Shown: positions 56,965 through 57,833 of the stretch, in pieces
Numbering within the stretch: the first letter of the stretch is position 1
Layout of the letters: each line of letters starts with the position of its first letter
Program-made: the position numbers and the translations under genes
Source of the DNA: Actinomycetota bacterium
GTDB taxonomy: Bacteria; Actinomycetota; Actinomycetes; Streptosporangiales; Streptosporangiaceae
Assembly: GCA_003168255.1 (NCBI GenBank)
Contig: PMSU01000187.1
Location: 1-57,833 of the forward strand
DNA: 57,833 nt
Reading direction: 5' to 3'
The notes under the pieces: generated by a model
Database searches by the model: none
What the model was told of the DNA's origin: nothing
What the model saw: only the letters and a program-made list of their open reading frames with translations

Positions 56965-57435
56965 TCAGCAGGGCTGCATGCCAAAGCGCGCCATCAGCGC
57001 GCGTTCCTCGTCGGTGCTCGGCGGGGTGTCCCGCGACCACAATTCGTGCAGCTCGGCGAAGTAACCGTCCATGGCGGGGGCGTGCAGCACAAGCAACCGT
57101 GCCGCATCCGGGCCCGGATTGCCGAATGTGTGCGCGGCACCGCGCGGCACCAGCAGGAAATCCCCGCTGCTGCCGGTGATGGCATCGCCGTCCAGCTCGA
57201 AGGCGATCGTGCCGTCCAGCACGAAAAACGCCTCGGAGCAGTTCGTGTGCCTATGCGGCGGCGGCCGCCGGCCCGTGCCTGCGGTACCCGGCGCCGGGAG
57301 GGTGCGCTCCATCAGCGAGAAATCCCCGCCCGTCTGGGCGGCGAGCGCCTTGAACGCCAGCACGCTGCCCCGCGCCGTATACAGATGCCCTTCACCCTGC
57401 CTGAGCAGGCCCTGACCCGGGACATGCCGATCCAT
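56965..57435 (-). CDS. Cupin-domain protein
   Basis: 156 residues. Single cupin: the first motif is GRRPPPHRHTNCSEAFFVLD (H-x-H and Glu), the second GDFLLVPRGAAHTFGNPG (His), with VLDGTIAFELDGDAITGSSG between them. Metal ligands H, H, E and H are all present, so it probably binds iron, manganese or nickel. Such small cupins act as isomerases, dioxygenases or sugar-binding proteins; function unknown. ATG 57435 has GGAA 1-2 nt before it and GGGGCGC earlier. It stands alone. Confidence 0.9.
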   Translation of the reverse strand: MDRHVPGQGLLRQGEGHLYTARGSVLAFKALAAQTGGDFSLMERTLPAPGTAGTGRRPPPHRHTNCSEAFFVLDGTIAFELDGDAITGSSGDFLLVPRGAAHTFGNPGPDAARLLVLHAPAMDGYFAELHELWSRDTPPSTDEERALMARFGMQPC

Positions 57436-57833
57436 TTCCGAGCGCCCCTTCGCCGTCGATCCGCCCGCAACGTTCCTCGATCAAAGCACAGGCCCTGCGC
57501 GGGCGATCCGCATAGCGCTCGGGTTCCGCACATCCAGGTAGGGCAGCCTTCCGGCGAGCGCCACCAACTGTGCCTGGTACCCGAGAACTGTTTCGTGGTC
57601 GTCAGGTCGGGCCGGGGCGCCCGGCGAGAGCTCAGGAGCGCCCGCCCAGCCGCGGGGGGCCGCGCGCTGGTGAGCGCGAGGATGTAAGCCGGCGCGTGAC
57701 CGTGCGCGGCGGTTCTGGCACGCCGCCGCCTGGAGTCCCCGAACAACCGGCGCCCGCACCGGGCAAGGCGGCCCGCAGGCGCCTCCTTCCGCGTCCTTTC
57801 CATGATCGATGTGGCAGAGCCCCCCACCGGTGG
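57436..57833. other. Window end, no supported gene
   Basis: A minus-strand frame 57481-57759 ends HETVLGYQAQLVALAGRLPY...MRIARAGPVL and has a natural protein-like C-terminus, but its N-terminal two thirds look like noise. It may be a decayed gene end. Nothing else is supported. Confidence 0.35.

Noticed and set aside
57481..57759. Minus-strand frame near the window end
   Set aside because: Only its last third looks like protein; kept as a possible relic, not a gene.

Overview
The window is very GC-rich DNA from an actinobacterium, probably a filamentous member of the Streptosporangiales/Streptomycetales kind. This rests on the gene content: GlnA, GlnA2 and GlnE together with a GlnR-type operator, a mycothiol-type MDMPI-fold enzyme, DUF4191, DUF5998 and COG4280 proteins, and the order pepA-lpdA-sucB ... 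lipB-lipA-DUF4191-RDD-glnA, which is a conserved core block in Streptomyces and relatives. No rRNA, tRNA, CRISPR array, intact transposase or phage gene was seen.

Layout. 0-4.1 kb: panB, then an MFS drug exporter with its TetR regulator behind a clear inverted-repeat operator, then remains of a toxin-antitoxin pair and a 22-bp-stem terminator. 4.1-7.6 kb: a large secreted S8 protease. 7.6-12.2 kb: an accessory 'graveyard' holding a broken YVTN beta-propeller gene, a HigB toxin gene with an in-frame TAG next to an intact HigA antitoxin, a coupled pair (DUF5678-type protein plus retropepsin-like protein), a decayed partial second copy of nadE, a frameshifted secreted-protein remnant and a short secreted repeat protein. 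12.2-15.5 kb: nadE and glnA2, divergent, with a GlnR-like half operator between them. 15.5-22.5 kb: accessory genes, several broken (GH59 galactocerebrosidase whose signal peptide is out of frame, frameshifted GNAT), a GlxA-type regulator with a DMT exporter, an intact GNAT, an orphan DGPF/YCII protein, a MITE-like inverted repeat and an SRPBCC gene.

22.7-34.2 kb: glnE, a small membrane protein, an RraA-like protein, an MDMPI-type enzyme, a TetR/DUF2867 divergent switch whose promoters and two matching operators can be read base by base, two SDR enzymes, a small Cys-rich protein, a terpene-cyclase-like barrel protein, an AraC regulator, a GNAT and a metallo-beta-lactamase-fold hydrolase. 34.2-36.8 kb: a visibly less GC-rich cassette of an HD-domain protein divergent from a membrane-anchored protein of unknown family plus a PP2C-like phosphatase; this is my best candidate for an undescribed signalling or defence module.

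36.8-49 kb: the conserved core block. glnA carries a full four-box GlnR operator; lipB and lipA make lipoate for the sucB E2 and lpdA E3 subunits encoded next door; a TIGR01777 protein appears to start at ACG; and a GARDAR-repeat protein lies between it and a VOC protein. 49-57.8 kb: a COG4280 membrane protein, ChrB-like, HIT, DUF5998, phosphodiesterase and rhodanese genes, a ClpC-N-domain protein with a small HTH gene whose promoter predicts a leaderless mRNA, a CsaA-like protein, a secreted beta-trefoil-like protein, a truncated FtsX-type permease pseudogene and a cupin. Nitrogen assimilation is the main physiological theme: GlnA, GlnA2, GlnE, NadE (glutamine-dependent) and two GlnR-type sites.
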